DNA of 38,589 nucleotides from Thermoleophilia bacterium (GTDB lineage Bacteria > Actinomycetota > Thermoleophilia > Miltoncostaeales > Miltoncostaeaceae), in NCBI GenBank assembly GCA_020438485.1, contig JAGQUM010000012.1:443-39031 (forward strand), written 5' to 3'. The position numbers and the translations under genes were made by a program. Under the pieces are notes generated by a model, which saw only the letters and a program-made list of their open reading frames with translations, was not told where the DNA came from and made no database searches. This document shows, one piece after another, positions 6,958 to 16,298 of the stretch (the first letter of the stretch is position 1; the number at the start of each line of letters is the position of its first letter).

Positions 6958-9180
6958 TCACTGGGGCGTGACGCGGTAGGCGTCGAACACCGATTCCACC
7001 TGCCGCAACGTCTGGATGACGTTCTTGAGCGCCTCGGCGTCGCCCACGTCGATGACGAACGTGTCGCGCACCAGCTGGTTCTCCATGTGGATCTGGGCCG
7101 ACACGATGTTGACGCCGCACTCGCCGAACGCCCGGGAAAGGTCCTCGAGCAGGCGCGGCCGGTCCCACGCCTCCACCGCGAGCTCCACCCGGAAGCTGTG
7201 CGTGTTGGACCCGCTCCAGTGGACCGGCGTGAACCGCTCGGGGTTCTTCTGCAGTGCCCCGGCGTTGGGGCAGTCGCCCCGGTGGATCGTGATGCCCCGC
7301 CCCAGCGAGATGTAGCCCACGATGGGGTCGCCCGGCACGGGCTTGCAGCACTTGGCCATCCGCACCAGCACGTCGCGCAGCCCGTCGACCTCGATGCCCA
7401 TCTCGGTCGACGGCTGGGCGCTGACGGCGCGCATGCCCCGCGACGTGGACGGCGTCTCGCGGTCGTCCGCCACCGCCTCGCCCTGCTTGAGGCGCTGCAT
7501 GATGCGGTTGACCACCATCTGCGCGGACGTCTTGCCCGTACCCACCGAGATGTAGAAGGCATCGGCCTTGGGGAACCCCAGCTCCCGGATGACCTCAAGG
7601 AGCAGCGGGGAGCCCGCGACCCGCTGGCTGGGCAGGCCCGCCTTGCGCAGCTGCTCCTGCACCAGGTCGCGACCGTGGTGCTCGGCATCCTCGCGCTGCT
7701 GGCTGCGGAAGAACGCCCGGATCTTCGAGCGGGCCTTCGTGGACGTCACCAGGGTCAGCCAGTCGCGGCTGGGGCCGCGCGGCTTGGACGACGTGAGGAT
7801 CTCGACGAAGTCGCCGGAGTTCAGCGTGTAGGTCAGCGGCACGATGCGCCCGTTGACCTTGGCGCCCACGCAGCGGTGGCCGACGTCGGTGTGCACGTCG
7901 TACGCGAAGTCGATGGGCGTCGCGCCGGCGGGCAGGTTGCGCAGGTCGCCGCGCGGCGTGAACACGAAGACCTCGTCGCCGTGCAGGTCGTGGCGCAGGT
8001 CCTCGAGGAACTCGCCCGGGTCGGACGCGTCGCGCTGCAGGTCGACGATGCGGCCCAGCCAGCCCATCTCCTCGCCCGGGGCCGCCGCCGCGCCCTTGTA
8101 CAGCCAGTGGGCCGCGACGCCGTACTCGGCCGTCTGGTGCATGGCGTGCGTGCGGATCTGGATCTCCAGCGGGCTGCCCCCGGGCCCCACCACCGTGGTG
8201 TGGATGCTCTGGTACTTGTTGGCCTTCGGGACCGCGATGTAGTCCTTGAAGCGCCCCGGCATGGGCTTCCACAGCGCGTGGATGATGCCGACCGCCCCGT
8301 AGCAGTCCTTCACCGAGTCCACGAGGACGCGCATGGCCGTGAGGTCGTAGATCTCGTTGAACTCGATGCCCTTGCGGATCATCTTCTCGTAGATCGAGTA
8401 GAAGTGCTTCGCGCGGCCCGTGATGTGCGCGTCGATACCGGCGGCGTCCAACTCCTGCCGGACCGTGGCCCCCGCGTCGGCCACGTACGCCTCGCGGTCG
8501 GCGCGGCGCTGGTTGACCATCTGCTGGATCTCGGAGTAGCGCCGCGGGTGCAGAGCCGAGAACGCGAGGTCCTCCAGTTCCCACTTGACGGAGTGGATAC
8601 CGAGGCGGTGGGCCAGGGGCGCGTAGATGTCGAGGGTCTCGCGCGCGATCTTGATCTGCTTCAGCTTGGCCATGTAGGCCAGCGTCCGCATGTTGTGCAG
8701 GCGGTCGGCGAGTTTGACGATGAGCACGCGGATGTCGCTGGCCATCGACACGATCAGCTTGCGGTAGTTCTCGGCCTGCGCCTCCTCCTTGCTCTCGAAC
8801 TGGATCTTCGAGAGCTTCGTGACGCCGTCGACGATCTGCGCGACGGTGTCGCCGAACTCGTCCTTCACGTCGGCCAGCGTCGCGGCCGTGTCCTCGACGG
8901 TGTCGTGCAGCAGTGCGGCGATCACCGACACGTCGTCCATCCCGAGCCCCGCAACGATGCGTGCGCAGCTCAGCGGGTGCTCGATGAACGGCTCGCCCGA
9001 CTTGCGGACCTGCTCGCGGTGGTGGTCCTCGGCGAACAGGTAGGCGCGGTACACGGCGTCGAGGTCCACGTCGGAGCCCGGATGCTTCTGATGTACCTCG
9101 TCCAGCAGTTCGGCGACGGGCCCGGTGGCCTCGCCGGCCACGGCCTTGGCGCGGGTGGGTGTGGTGGGTTCGGTGCTCAT
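6958..9180 (-). CDS. rel: Bifunctional (p)ppGpp synthetase/hydrolase (Rel)
   Basis: 740 residues with the standard long-RSH order. The N-terminal hydrolase domain has His68 and the HD pair 92-93 in LLHDTVEDT. The synthetase domain has YDLTAMRVLVDS, GRFKDYIAVPKANKYQSIHT and EIQIRTHAMHQTAEYG. TGS (DVHTDVGHRCVGAKVNG), the CC region (MAKCCKPVPGDPIVGYI) and a C-terminal ACT domain follow. It makes and degrades the stringent-response alarmone in the cytosol. With both catalytic sites intact it should be bifunctional. The ATG at 9180 follows an AGGGGGA site. The gene starts 15 bp after recJ; a TACCCT box overlaps the recJ stop (9198-9203) and could give rel its own promoter. Confidence 0.96.
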   Translation of the reverse strand: MSTEPTTPTRAKAVAGEATGPVAELLDEVHQKHPGSDVDLDAVYRAYLFAEDHHREQVRKSGEPFIEHPLSCARIVAGLGMDDVSVIAALLHDTVEDTAATLADVKDEFGDTVAQIVDGVTKLSKIQFESKEEAQAENYRKLIVSMASDIRVLIVKLADRLHNMRTLAYMAKLKQIKIARETLDIYAPLAHRLGIHSVKWELEDLAFSALHPRRYSEIQQMVNQRRADREAYVADAGATVRQELDAAGIDAHITGRAKHFYSIYEKMIRKGIEFNEIYDLTAMRVLVDSVKDCYGAVGIIHALWKPMPGRFKDYIAVPKANKYQSIHTTVVGPGGSPLEIQIRTHAMHQTAEYGVAAHWLYKGAAAAPGEEMGWLGRIVDLQRDASDPGEFLEDLRHDLHGDEVFVFTPRGDLRNLPAGATPIDFAYDVHTDVGHRCVGAKVNGRIVPLTYTLNSGDFVEILTSSKPRGPSRDWLTLVTSTKARSKIRAFFRSQQREDAEHHGRDLVQEQLRKAGLPSQRVAGSPLLLEVIRELGFPKADAFYISVGTGKTSAQMVVNRIMQRLKQGEAVADDRETPSTSRGMRAVSAQPSTEMGIEVDGLRDVLVRMAKCCKPVPGDPIVGYISLGRGITIHRGDCPNAGALQKNPERFTPVHWSGSNTHSFRVELAVEAWDRPRLLEDLSRAFGECGVNIVSAQIHMENQLVRDTFVIDVGDAEALKNVIQTLRQVESVFDAYRVTPQ

Positions 9181-9195
9181 GGCGGTCTCGTCCCC

Positions 9196-11829
9196 CTAGG
9201 GTATCGCGCCCGCCCCTCGCCGCGGCGAGGGCCCCGGGGCCATGATCGCGCCCTCGTCCTCGGCCCACAGGTCGATGGTGTGGTGCACGTCCAGCAGGCG
9301 CCGGGCGTCCGACAGGCGCGCGGCGGCACGCGCGGCCGGGGCCGTGGCGTCCAGGCGGCCGGTGGGGGCGCGATCCGCGTGCACGCGCAGCGCCTGCGGG
9401 CCGAGCTCCACCATGCCGATCGCGGCCAGCGCGGCCAGCGCGTCGGCGACCGCGAGCGGGTCGCGCAGCATGCCGCCGCGACCCAGCAGCGTCGCCTCCA
9501 GCTCGGCGTCCCAGACGTGCACCGACCGCCCGCGCAGCGCGCGCCACAGGGTGCCCGCGACGCCGCGCACGTCGGCCCGTGCCTCGGCGACGGCGAGAGC
9601 GAACGCGGCCTCCGGGTCGCCCCACACCAGGTGCACGTGGCGGCCGGCGGCCAGGCGCACCAGCTGGGCGGCCTGGGCGCCGCCCGCGGGCGGGTCCAGC
9701 ACCACCAGGTGCATCCCGTCGGGCACGACTCCGTCGGCGAGCGCGCCATGCTCGGCCACCAGGACGCCCGCCCGCAGGGCGGCGGAGGCCCGCCGGGCGC
9801 CCGCCGGCCCGGGCGCGCAGCGAGCCCCCCACAGGGCATGGGTCTCCGCGCCCACGCGCGAGGGGTGCAACAGGTCGTCGAGGACCACGCGGCGCCGGGG
9901 CACGTCGGCCACGAGCACGGCCACGCCGCGGTCGGCGCCCGCCAGCGCCACCACCCGGGGCAGGCCCGCGTCGAGGCCCCGCAGGTCGGTCACGGAGCGC
10001 GGCGGCGCGAACGACCCGTCCGGGGCGACCGGGTGCGGGGCGCCGCCCGCCAGGGCCCACCGGCGCACGTCGTCCACGGCACGCCGCGCGGTGCACGACA
10101 GGTCGCACCGGCGGTCGCACGAGTCGGCGGCGCACGCGGCGCCGCGGGGTTCCAGTCGCTCGATGACGACCTTCGTACCGGTGAGGTCGCGGTACGTGTC
10201 GACGCCCAGCGACACCTGCGCGTCGAACCGCTCGCCGGGGCCGATGTGCGACGCGCGGTGGCCCTGGCTGAAGGCCACGGCCCGCGTGTGTGCCCCGCCC
10301 AGCACCAGGCGGGTGGCCAGGTGCCTGCCCTGCCCCACGGTGTGGGGAGCCTCTGCGGAGCACGCGGGCAGCACCAGACGCACCGCGGGGTTCCCACGCC
10401 CGAACGGAGCGAGTGCCTGCAGCGCCTCGGCTGCGCCCAGGTCGAGGTCGCGGACGCCCACGACGGCGTCGACGGGGCGCACGCGGGCCCGCTCGATGAC
10501 GCCGCGGATTCCCGCCGCCGCGTCGCGCAGGCCCGCCGCGAAGGCCGCCACGTCGCCCGCGGCCAGCGACAGGCCTACGGCCCCGGCGTGCCCGCCCCAG
10601 CGCGACAGCGGGTCGGCGGCCCGCGCCACGAGGTCGTGCAGGTCGACGCCGGGCAGGCTGCGCCCCGAGCCCTTGGCGCCGTCACCGTCGCGCGTGATGA
10701 CGATGGCCGGCCGCTCGAACCGGTCCACCAGGCGCGACGCGACGATGCCGACGACGCCCTCGTGCCAGCCGTCGCCCACGGCGATGATGGCGTCGGCGTC
10801 GCGGATCTCGGGCGGCGACGCCTCGATCTGCGCGATGGCCTCGTCGGTGATGGCCCGCTCGATGTCGCGGCGCTCCACATTGAGGGCCCACAGGCGCTCG
10901 GCCAGCGGGGCCGCGGCATCGGCGTCGTCGGCCAGCACCAGGTCGAGGGCCTCGTTCGCCGACGTCAGTCGCCCCGCCGCGTTGATGCTGGGGGCCAGCG
11001 AGAACCCCAGGTGGCGGGCGTCGAGCGTGCGGTGGTCGATGCCCGCGGCGCGGCAGAGCGCCAGGATGCCGGGGCGCGGGTGGGCCCGCATGGCCGCCAG
11101 CCCCCGGGCCACGAGCCGCCGGTTCTGTCCCACCAGGGGCACCGCGTCGGCGACCGTGGCCAGGGCCACGAGGTCGGCGTAGCCGTGCGGGTCGACCGCG
11201 AGTTGCCCGGCGGGCACCCGGTCGGCCATCGCGCGGACGACGGCGTAGACCACGCCGACGGCGGCCGGGGCGTCGTCGGCCGGGGGGCCCAGCGCGGGGT
11301 TGACAAGGATGCCGGGCGGGCGCAGCCCGGCGGCGAGGTGGTGGTCGAGGACGATCACGTCCATGCCCCGGGCGTGGGCCCGTTCGAGCGGCTCCACGGC
11401 CGTCGTGCCGCAGTCGACGCACACCAGCACGTTGGTGCCGTCGTCGGCCAGCGCGTCGACGGTGCCGGCGTGGATGCCGTAGCCGTCGGTGAAGCGCAAG
11501 GGCAGGAACGTGACGACGTCGCCGCCGCGGGCCCGCAGGTAGCCGGCGAGCGTGGCAGTGGAGCAGACCCCGTCGCAGTCGTAGTCGCCGTGCACCGCCA
11601 CGCGCTCGCCGCGCTCGAGGGCGCGCGTGAGCCGGGCGGCGGCGTCGGCCACGCCGTCCAGCCCGGTGGGCGGGTCCAGCGGGCCGTCGGACGCCAGGAA
11701 CTCGCGGGCAGCGCCGGGATCGCACAGCCCGCGACGCACCAGCGTCCACGCCATCACCTCGGGGCAGCCGAGCGCGTCGCGCACGGCGATGACGTCGTCG
11801 AAACTCACCCGTGCGGCCCGCCAGCCCAT
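9196..11829 (-). CDS. recJ: Single-stranded-DNA exonuclease RecJ, long form with Cys cluster
   Basis: 877 residues, longer than the roughly 570 of E. coli RecJ. The DHH phosphoesterase core is complete: HGDYDCDG with Asp82, Asp84 and Asp86, CVDCG with Asp139, and DHH at 162-164. The DHHA1 part contains GRSLPGVDLHDL and GGHAGAVGLSL. The OB-like region that follows contains Cys566, Cys571, Cys575 and Cys579 (CAADSCDRRCDLSC), which could bind zinc or an iron-sulphur cluster. The last 280 residues resemble in outline the RecJ_C extension of Firmicutes (VVLDPPAGGAQAAQLVRLAA). RecJ acts 5'-to-3' in recombination and mismatch repair. I chose ATG 11829 over GTG 11841 because the latter overlaps the GGAGG site. 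Confidence 0.9.
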   Translation of the reverse strand: MGWRAARVSFDDVIAVRDALGCPEVMAWTLVRRGLCDPGAAREFLASDGPLDPPTGLDGVADAAARLTRALERGERVAVHGDYDCDGVCSTATLAGYLRARGGDVVTFLPLRFTDGYGIHAGTVDALADDGTNVLVCVDCGTTAVEPLERAHARGMDVIVLDHHLAAGLRPPGILVNPALGPPADDAPAAVGVVYAVVRAMADRVPAGQLAVDPHGYADLVALATVADAVPLVGQNRRLVARGLAAMRAHPRPGILALCRAAGIDHRTLDARHLGFSLAPSINAAGRLTSANEALDLVLADDADAAAPLAERLWALNVERRDIERAITDEAIAQIEASPPEIRDADAIIAVGDGWHEGVVGIVASRLVDRFERPAIVITRDGDGAKGSGRSLPGVDLHDLVARAADPLSRWGGHAGAVGLSLAAGDVAAFAAGLRDAAAGIRGVIERARVRPVDAVVGVRDLDLGAAEALQALAPFGRGNPAVRLVLPACSAEAPHTVGQGRHLATRLVLGGAHTRAVAFSQGHRASHIGPGERFDAQVSLGVDTYRDLTGTKVVIERLEPRGAACAADSCDRRCDLSCTARRAVDDVRRWALAGGAPHPVAPDGSFAPPRSVTDLRGLDAGLPRVVALAGADRGVAVLVADVPRRRVVLDDLLHPSRVGAETHALWGARCAPGPAGARRASAALRAGVLVAEHGALADGVVPDGMHLVVLDPPAGGAQAAQLVRLAAGRHVHLVWGDPEAAFALAVAEARADVRGVAGTLWRALRGRSVHVWDAELEATLLGRGGMLRDPLAVADALAALAAIGMVELGPQALRVHADRAPTGRLDATAPAARAAARLSDARRLLDVHHTIDLWAEDEGAIMAPGPSPRRGAGAIP

Positions 11830-11881
11830 GCTCGTCCTCACCTCCCCGCCAGCCGCATACGGGGCCGACCCGGCGCCGCGG

Positions 11882-13516
11882 TCACCAGCGCCGCGAGCGC
11901 AGCACGCCGGCGGCGACCCAGCCGGCCAGCACGGACGCCGCCACGAACGGCGGCCCCGAGGCCAGCGCCAGCCCCGCGACGTGAGGGCCCCCGTCGGCGA
12001 GTGTGGCGATCATCGCGGACGACACGAACAGCGCGGCGCTGATCACGGACAGGGCGACGCGGTTGACGCTGGCCTGGCCCGTGTGCGCGGCGTCCGCCAG
12101 CCCCGGGACGTGCACGTGGCCCTCCAGCGTGCCCGTCGTGAGGCCCTCCAGCACCTCCGCCACCTGGTACGGGTACTGGCGCACGGTCGCCGCGAGGCGC
12201 TCCACGTCGGCCTCCACGGCCATCGCGAGGCGGTCGGGCCGGTAGCGGCCCATCAGGATGCGCGCGGCGTACGGCCGCGCCAGGGCGAACACGTCGAAGT
12301 CCGGCGACAGCTGCAGCGCGACACCCGACAGCGTGGCGAGCGTCTTGTCGAGCAGCATCCAGTGGCTGGGCAGCGTGACGTCGAGTGAGTAGATGGTGGC
12401 GAAGATCTCACCCACCAGGGCGCGGGCGTCCATCTCGCCCATCGTCTGGCCGCCGTGGCGGCGCAGCACCACATCGAGCTGGTCGACCAGGTCCCGCTCG
12501 CGGCTGCGCGGGTACCGCACGCCCAGGGCCCGCAGCCGGCGCGGCAGCGCCTCGACGTTGTTGTCGAGCACATCCACCAGGAGGCGGACGGCGGCCTCGC
12601 GGTCGCGGGCCGTGAGGTCGCCCACCATCCCGAAGTCGATGAGGCCGATGCGGTCGGCCTCCTGCACGATGATGTTGGCCGGGTGGGGGTCCGCGTGGAA
12701 CGTGCCGTGCGCGAACACCATCTCCATCCACGTCTCGGTGACGCGCGACGCCAGCACACGCCGGTCATCGGGGCTCCACGCGTCGACGTCGAGCTTGTTG
12801 AGCGGCGTCCCCGGCAGGTACTCCATCACCAGCACCCGGCGCGTCGTGAACTCCCAGAACACGGCCGGGACGCGCACGTGCGGGTCGCCGGCGAATCTCT
12901 CGCGGAAGTGCTCGACGGTGCGCGCCTCGATGCCGTAGTCGAGCTCGCGCCGCAGGCTGTGGTCGAACTCGCCCACCAGGCCCGCGAGGTCGACGAACTG
13001 CAGGCGCCGCACCCGCTGCTTCAGGACGGCCGCCAGCTGGTACATCAGGGCCACGTCGGCCTGGACGGTGCGCTCGGCGTCCGGCCTCTGGACCTTGACG
13101 ACCACGTCGGTGCCGTCGACCAGCCGGGCCCGGTGCGCCTGCCCGATGGACGCCGCGGCCAGCGGCTCGTCCACGAACTCGGCGAACGCGTCGCCGACGG
13201 GCCGGCCCAGCTCTTCCTCCAGCACGCGGTGAACGTCGTCCAGCGGGATGGGACGCGCGTCGTCTTGCAGGCGCCGCAGCTCCGCCACCACGTCGGGGGG
13301 CAGCAGGTCAGGCCGCGTCGACAGCAGCTGCCCGAACTTCACGAACGTCGGGCCCAGCTCGTCGAGCATCGCCCGCAGGCGGGGCCCGCGCGTGCGCGCG
13401 TCGTCGGGGCCGGGACCCGGCGCACTGCGGCGGAACGCCCAGCCGAAGCCGTGGCGGGCCGCGACGTGCCCGATCTCGGCGATGCGGTTGAGCTGCTGCC
13501 TGCGCCCGCTGATCAC
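11882..13516 (-). CDS. UbiB/AarF (ABC1) family atypical kinase
   Basis: 544 residues. The family hallmarks are TFVKFGQLLSTRPDLLPPDV (the KxGQ motif), the Ala-rich loop AAASIGQAHRARL, the VVVKVQRP lysine, FHADPHPANI (catalytic loop) and LIDFGMVGDL (metal-binding DFG). Two hydrophobic helices close the C-terminus, as in membrane-associated members. UbiB proteins are ATPases that support quinone or other isoprenoid-lipid biosynthesis; the client here is unknown. GTG at 13516 is the only plausible start. It has no ribosome binding site but follows a TAGCCT box by 7 nt, implying leaderless translation. It is separated from recJ by 52 bp and from the first paralogue gene by 35 bp. Confidence 0.92.
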   Translation of the reverse strand: MISGRRQQLNRIAEIGHVAARHGFGWAFRRSAPGPGPDDARTRGPRLRAMLDELGPTFVKFGQLLSTRPDLLPPDVVAELRRLQDDARPIPLDDVHRVLEEELGRPVGDAFAEFVDEPLAAASIGQAHRARLVDGTDVVVKVQRPDAERTVQADVALMYQLAAVLKQRVRRLQFVDLAGLVGEFDHSLRRELDYGIEARTVEHFRERFAGDPHVRVPAVFWEFTTRRVLVMEYLPGTPLNKLDVDAWSPDDRRVLASRVTETWMEMVFAHGTFHADPHPANIIVQEADRIGLIDFGMVGDLTARDREAAVRLLVDVLDNNVEALPRRLRALGVRYPRSRERDLVDQLDVVLRRHGGQTMGEMDARALVGEIFATIYSLDVTLPSHWMLLDKTLATLSGVALQLSPDFDVFALARPYAARILMGRYRPDRLAMAVEADVERLAATVRQYPYQVAEVLEGLTTGTLEGHVHVPGLADAAHTGQASVNRVALSVISAALFVSSAMIATLADGGPHVAGLALASGPPFVAASVLAGWVAAGVLRSRRW

Positions 13517-13523
13517 GCGGACG

Positions 13524-13529
13524 AGGCTA
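13524..13529 (-). promoter_or_regulatory. -10 box for leaderless ubiB
   Basis: TAGCCT on the minus strand with 7 nt to the GTG of the UbiB-family gene, identical in sequence to the box before the LytR_C gene. Confidence 0.5.
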
Positions 13530-13551
13530 GCAGCGCGCGGCGCCGGGCCCG

Positions 13552-14259
13552 CTACGCGTCGTTGATACGGAAGCGGCCGCTGGCGGAGTAGGCGCCCGCC
13601 GCGTCGCACACGATGCGCACCGAGAAGCCCTCGGTCGTGGGCGCGAAGCCGGGCACGAGCACCACGCCCACCGCGTGCGGGTCGCAGTTCTCGGTGCGGT
13701 CCACGTCGATCACGATCGTGCCCGCGGGCGATCCGTCGCCGCCGGCGCACCAGTCGTGAGGCGCCGACGTCAGCGAGCGGGGGAACCTGACCCGGGCGAT
13801 AACGACCTGGCGGGCCCCGTCAGCCGCGCCGGAAACGGCGAACGACCCGTGGACGGTGGACACGGCACCGGCGGCGGCGTCGCCGGGCACGACCCACTCC
13901 GGCGCGGGCGGCGACGCCTGCGTCGCGCGTGCGGGCGCCTCCAGCGTGGCGACGGCGGCGTCCCCGTGCGCGGGGGTCAGCTCCGCGGCGGGCTCGCGAA
14001 GCGCGGCGTTGAGCTGGTCGAGAACGGCCCGGGCCTCGGCCAGCACGTCCGCACCGGCGAGTCGCGTGTCCGCGGCCCGTGTGGTGACCGGGGCGGCGGG
14101 CTCCGCCGGCCCGGCCCCCTGCACGGGCGGGGTGACGGGGACGGCGGGCTTCGCGGGCGCGGGTCGCGCCGAGCGCTCCAGGGCGTTCAGCCGCGCGAGC
14201 ATCCGCACGATCAGCGCGACGGCGCCGATGAACAGCAGGAGGTTGCGGAACGTCTTCAT
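13552..14259 (-). CDS. Membrane-anchored paralogue 1 with C-terminal GFAP-motif domain, unknown function
   Basis: 235 residues; I do not recognise the family. A single N-terminal hydrophobic helix (residues 6-21) is followed by arginines, which by the positive-inside rule puts the rest in the cytoplasm. A Pro/Ala-rich linker runs to about 136. Residues 137-235 form a predicted beta-rich domain (GSFAVSGAA ... VIDVDRTENC ... GFAPTTEGFS at 204-213 ... ASGRFRI). The next two genes upstream have the same architecture and motif. This copy has three cysteines in the domain (171, 192, 218). The ATG at 14259 matches the paralogues, whose helix starts at the N-terminus; ATG 14301 is also possible. Neither has a good ribosome binding site. 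Confidence 0.72.
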   Translation of the reverse strand: MKTFRNLLLFIGAVALIVRMLARLNALERSARPAPAKPAVPVTPPVQGAGPAEPAAPVTTRAADTRLAGADVLAEARAVLDQLNAALREPAAELTPAHGDAAVATLEAPARATQASPPAPEWVVPGDAAAGAVSTVHGSFAVSGAADGARQVVIARVRFPRSLTSAPHDWCAGGDGSPAGTIVIDVDRTENCDPHAVGVVLVPGFAPTTEGFSVRIVCDAAGAYSASGRFRINDA

Positions 14260-14323
14260 GTCGCGTCCGGTCCGAGATCGCGGTTCGGTCCGCGTGTCCA
14301 TCGGCGCCGCGCGTGCGTTCTTG

Positions 14324-14329
14324 AGTGTA
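14324..14329 (-). promoter_or_regulatory. Candidate -10 box for paralogue 1
   Basis: TACACT on the minus strand, just past the large hairpin that follows paralogue 2. A start about 7 nt downstream would allow either candidate ATG of paralogue 1. Confidence 0.4.
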
Positions 14330-14333
14330 ACGG

Positions 14334-14373
14334 CGCCGGGCCCGCCCCCCGGGTGTGGTTGGCGGGCCCGGCG
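14334..14373 (-). terminator. Large hairpin after paralogue 2
   Basis: A perfect 13-bp GC-rich stem (14334-14346 with 14361-14373) encloses a 14-nt loop, starting 7 nt past the stop of paralogue 2. There is no T tract. Position and strength suggest a terminator separating paralogue 2 from paralogue 1. Confidence 0.6.
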
Positions 14374-14380
14374 GCGGGCG

Positions 14381-16279
14381 CTACGGGACGATCCAGAACG
14401 TGCCGCTGGCCGCGAACGGGCCCTTGGCACGCGACGCCAGACGCAGCGTGAACGCCTCGGTGCTGGGCGCGAAGCCCGGCTCCACCATCACGGTGAGGTC
14501 CTCCGGAGCACAGTTCATCGTGGCCTCGACGCCGAGGACGATGCTGCCCGACACCGCCGCGCCCTCGCCCTTGCGGGTCCAGGAAACGGGGGCGTCGCCG
14601 GCCAGCGGGGCGCGGAGGGTGATCTGGGCGAGGGACTCGTGCCCCGCCTCGAGGGCCATGCCGCCCACGGCGAACCGGCCCGTGAGGGCCTCGTCGGACG
14701 GAAGGGTGGCCGGGGGCGCCACGTCGGGTGCCGCGGCCGCCGGCACGGCGACGGGCGCGGACTCCTTGAACGCGGCGGGCTCGGCGTACGCGACGGGCGC
14801 TGCGCCGACCGGCTCGGCAGCGGCGGCCTCGACCGACGCGGACGCGCGGGCGCTGATCTCGTCGAACACCGACGCCGTGGCCGGGGCGGGCTGCCACGTG
14901 GACCACCCGGCGTCGTGATCTTCCGCCTCGGCGGGCTCCGCGACCGGGGCGACCGCCGAGGGGGCCTGCTCGGCCACGGGAGTCTGCTCGGCGACGGGAG
15001 TCCGCTCGGCGACGGGGGTCTCGGCGGCCGGGGCCGCGAAGTCCCACACCGGGGCCTCCACCACCGGAGCCTGCTCAACCACCGGAGCCTGCTCAACCAC
15101 CGGAGCCTGCTCAACCACCGGAGCCTGCTCGACCACCGGAGCCTGCTCAGCCACGGGAGCCTGCTCGGCCACGCGGGCCTCGGCGACCGGCGCCGCGAAG
15201 TCCCACACCGGGGCCTCCACCACCGGAGCCGGCTCGGCCGCGGGGACCTCGGCGACCGGGGCCGCGAAGTCCCACACCGGGGCCTCCTGGACCACCGGAG
15301 CCTGCTCGGCTACGGGGGCCTCGGCGACCGGCGCGGCGAAGTCCCACACCGGGGCCTCCTCCACCACCGGAGCCTGCTCGACCACCGGAGCCTGCTCAGC
15401 CACGGGAGCCTGCTCGGCCGCGGGGGCCTCGGCGACCGGCGCCGCGAAGTCCCACACGGGAGCCTCGTCCACCACCGGAGCCTGCTCGGCCACCGGAGCC
15501 TGCTCGACCACCGGAGCCTCGGGGGTCTCGCTCGCGGCCCACTCGGCCTCGGCGGCGACGGCCTCAAACGGGGCGGTCACGTCGGCGCCGGCCTCGGCGC
15601 CGCCGAGCCAGGCTTCCTGCGCCGGGTCCGCAGCCCACTCCTCGGCCGCAGGGGCGGCGGGAGCCTCGGACATCCACTCGCCGGGGACGTCGCCGGGAGC
15701 CTCGCCGGCATGCTGATCGGCGACGTGGGCGCTCGCGCCGCCCCACGCCTCGTCCATGTCACCGGGAAGGGGCCAGCCGGGCTCGGTGATGACGGAGCCG
15801 TCGTCCCAGGCGTCGGCGGGGGCGTCCCACGCGTCGGCGGCGGTGGCGGCAGCGGTCTCGGCCGTCGCCAGCTCCGGCTCGCCCGGCTGCGTGCCCATCA
15901 TCTCGGCCCGCATCGCGTCCCAGTCCGGCTCGCCCTCCTGCGCCTGCCCGGCGAACGCGAACTGGTCCGCGGCCTGTGCGGGTGCGGCGGCGGGGGCGCC
16001 CGTCGGGGCCTCCAGCGGCATCGGGGCGGGAGGAGCCGGGGGCGTCGCGTTGGCCTTGCCGCGGCGGCGGCCACGCCAGCGCCCCTCGCCGCGGTCGCGA
16101 CCGGCCTTCGGGACCTTCGCGGCCTTCAGCTTCGGGACCTTGGCGGCCCTGGGCGCCTTCGGGGCCTTGGCGGCCTTCGGCGCGCCTGCGCCCTCGGCCT
16201 GGCGGCGGCGCATGACCAGCAGCAGGGCCACGCACCCGAGCGCCGCGATCAGCAGGACAATGTTGAAGCCGTTCAGCAT
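14381..16279 (-). CDS. Membrane-anchored paralogue 2 with repeat-rich linker and C-terminal GFAP-motif domain
   Basis: 632 residues, family not recognised. An N-terminal hydrophobic helix (6-23) is followed by a strongly basic Lys/Arg/Pro/Ala stretch (about 24-75), then an acidic Ala/Pro/Glu linker of some 450 residues. The linker includes tandem PVVEQA-type hexapeptides and five copies of PVWDFAAP. Residues 533-632 are the conserved domain (GRFAVGGMA ... VEATMNC ... [10 protein letters not shown] at 602-611 ... ASGTFWIVP). The charge pattern predicts a cytoplasmic body tethered to the membrane. ATG 16279 has a good GGAGGA site 8 nt upstream, with a 7-bp hairpin (16299-16318) just before that. 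The linker is about four to five times as long as in the paralogues. Function unknown; a scaffold is a reasonable guess. Confidence 0.78.
   Translation of the reverse strand: MLNGFNIVLLIAALGCVALLLVMRRRQAEGAGAPKAAKAPKAPRAAKVPKLKAAKVPKAGRDRGEGRWRGRRRGKANATPPAPPAPMPLEAPTGAPAAAPAQAADQFAFAGQAQEGEPDWDAMRAEMMGTQPGEPELATAETAAATAADAWDAPADAWDDGSVITEPGWPLPGDMDEAWGGASAHVADQHAGEAPGDVPGEWMSEAPAAPAAEEWAADPAQEAWLGGAEAGADVTAPFEAVAAEAEWAASETPEAPVVEQAPVAEQAPVVDEAPVWDFAAPVAEAPAAEQAPVAEQAPVVEQAPVVEEAPVWDFAAPVAEAPVAEQAPVVQEAPVWDFAAPVAEVPAAEPAPVVEAPVWDFAAPVAEARVAEQAPVAEQAPVVEQAPVVEQAPVVEQAPVVEQAPVVEAPVWDFAAPAAETPVAERTPVAEQTPVAEQAPSAVAPVAEPAEAEDHDAGWSTWQPAPATASVFDEISARASASVEAAAAEPVGAAPVAYAEPAAFKESAPVAVPAAAAPDVAPPATLPSDEALTGRFAVGGMALEAGHESLAQITLRAPLAGDAPVSWTRKGEGAAVSGSIVLGVEATMNCAPEDLTVMVEPGFAPSTEAFTLRLASRAKGPFAASGTFWIVP
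15038..15457. repeat. Five dispersed copies of a 12-bp unit encoding VWDF
   Basis: The 12-mer gaagtcccacac recurs at 15038, 15197, 15266, 15338 and 15446 on the plus strand, within longer near-identical blocks. Read on the minus strand it encodes VWDF inside [11 protein letters not shown]. Spacings of 159, 69, 72 and 108 bp are all multiples of three, so the reading frame is kept. Confidence 0.9.
15069..15176. repeat. Six tandem 18-bp repeats inside paralogue 2
   Basis: Six contiguous 18-bp units begin at 15069, 15087, 15105, 15123, 15141 and 15159. The first three are identical (gcctgctcaaccaccgga) and the rest differ at one or a few bases. Each encodes a hexapeptide such as PVVEQA or PVAEQA on the minus strand. 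Near-identity at the DNA level suggests recent slippage expansion. Confidence 0.92.
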
Positions 16280-16298
16280 TGCGGATGTCCTCCGTCAG

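Noticed and set aside
7087-12042. Plus-strand open frame of 1651 codons opposite rel, recJ and ubiB
   Set aside because: It lies antisense to three well-supported genes, has His/Arg/Ala-rich low-complexity translation, and arises because stop codons are rare in GC-rich complementary frames.
15038-15530. Possible CRISPR array
   Set aside because: Repeat units are contiguous 18-mers without unique spacers, keep the reading frame, and no cas gene is present.
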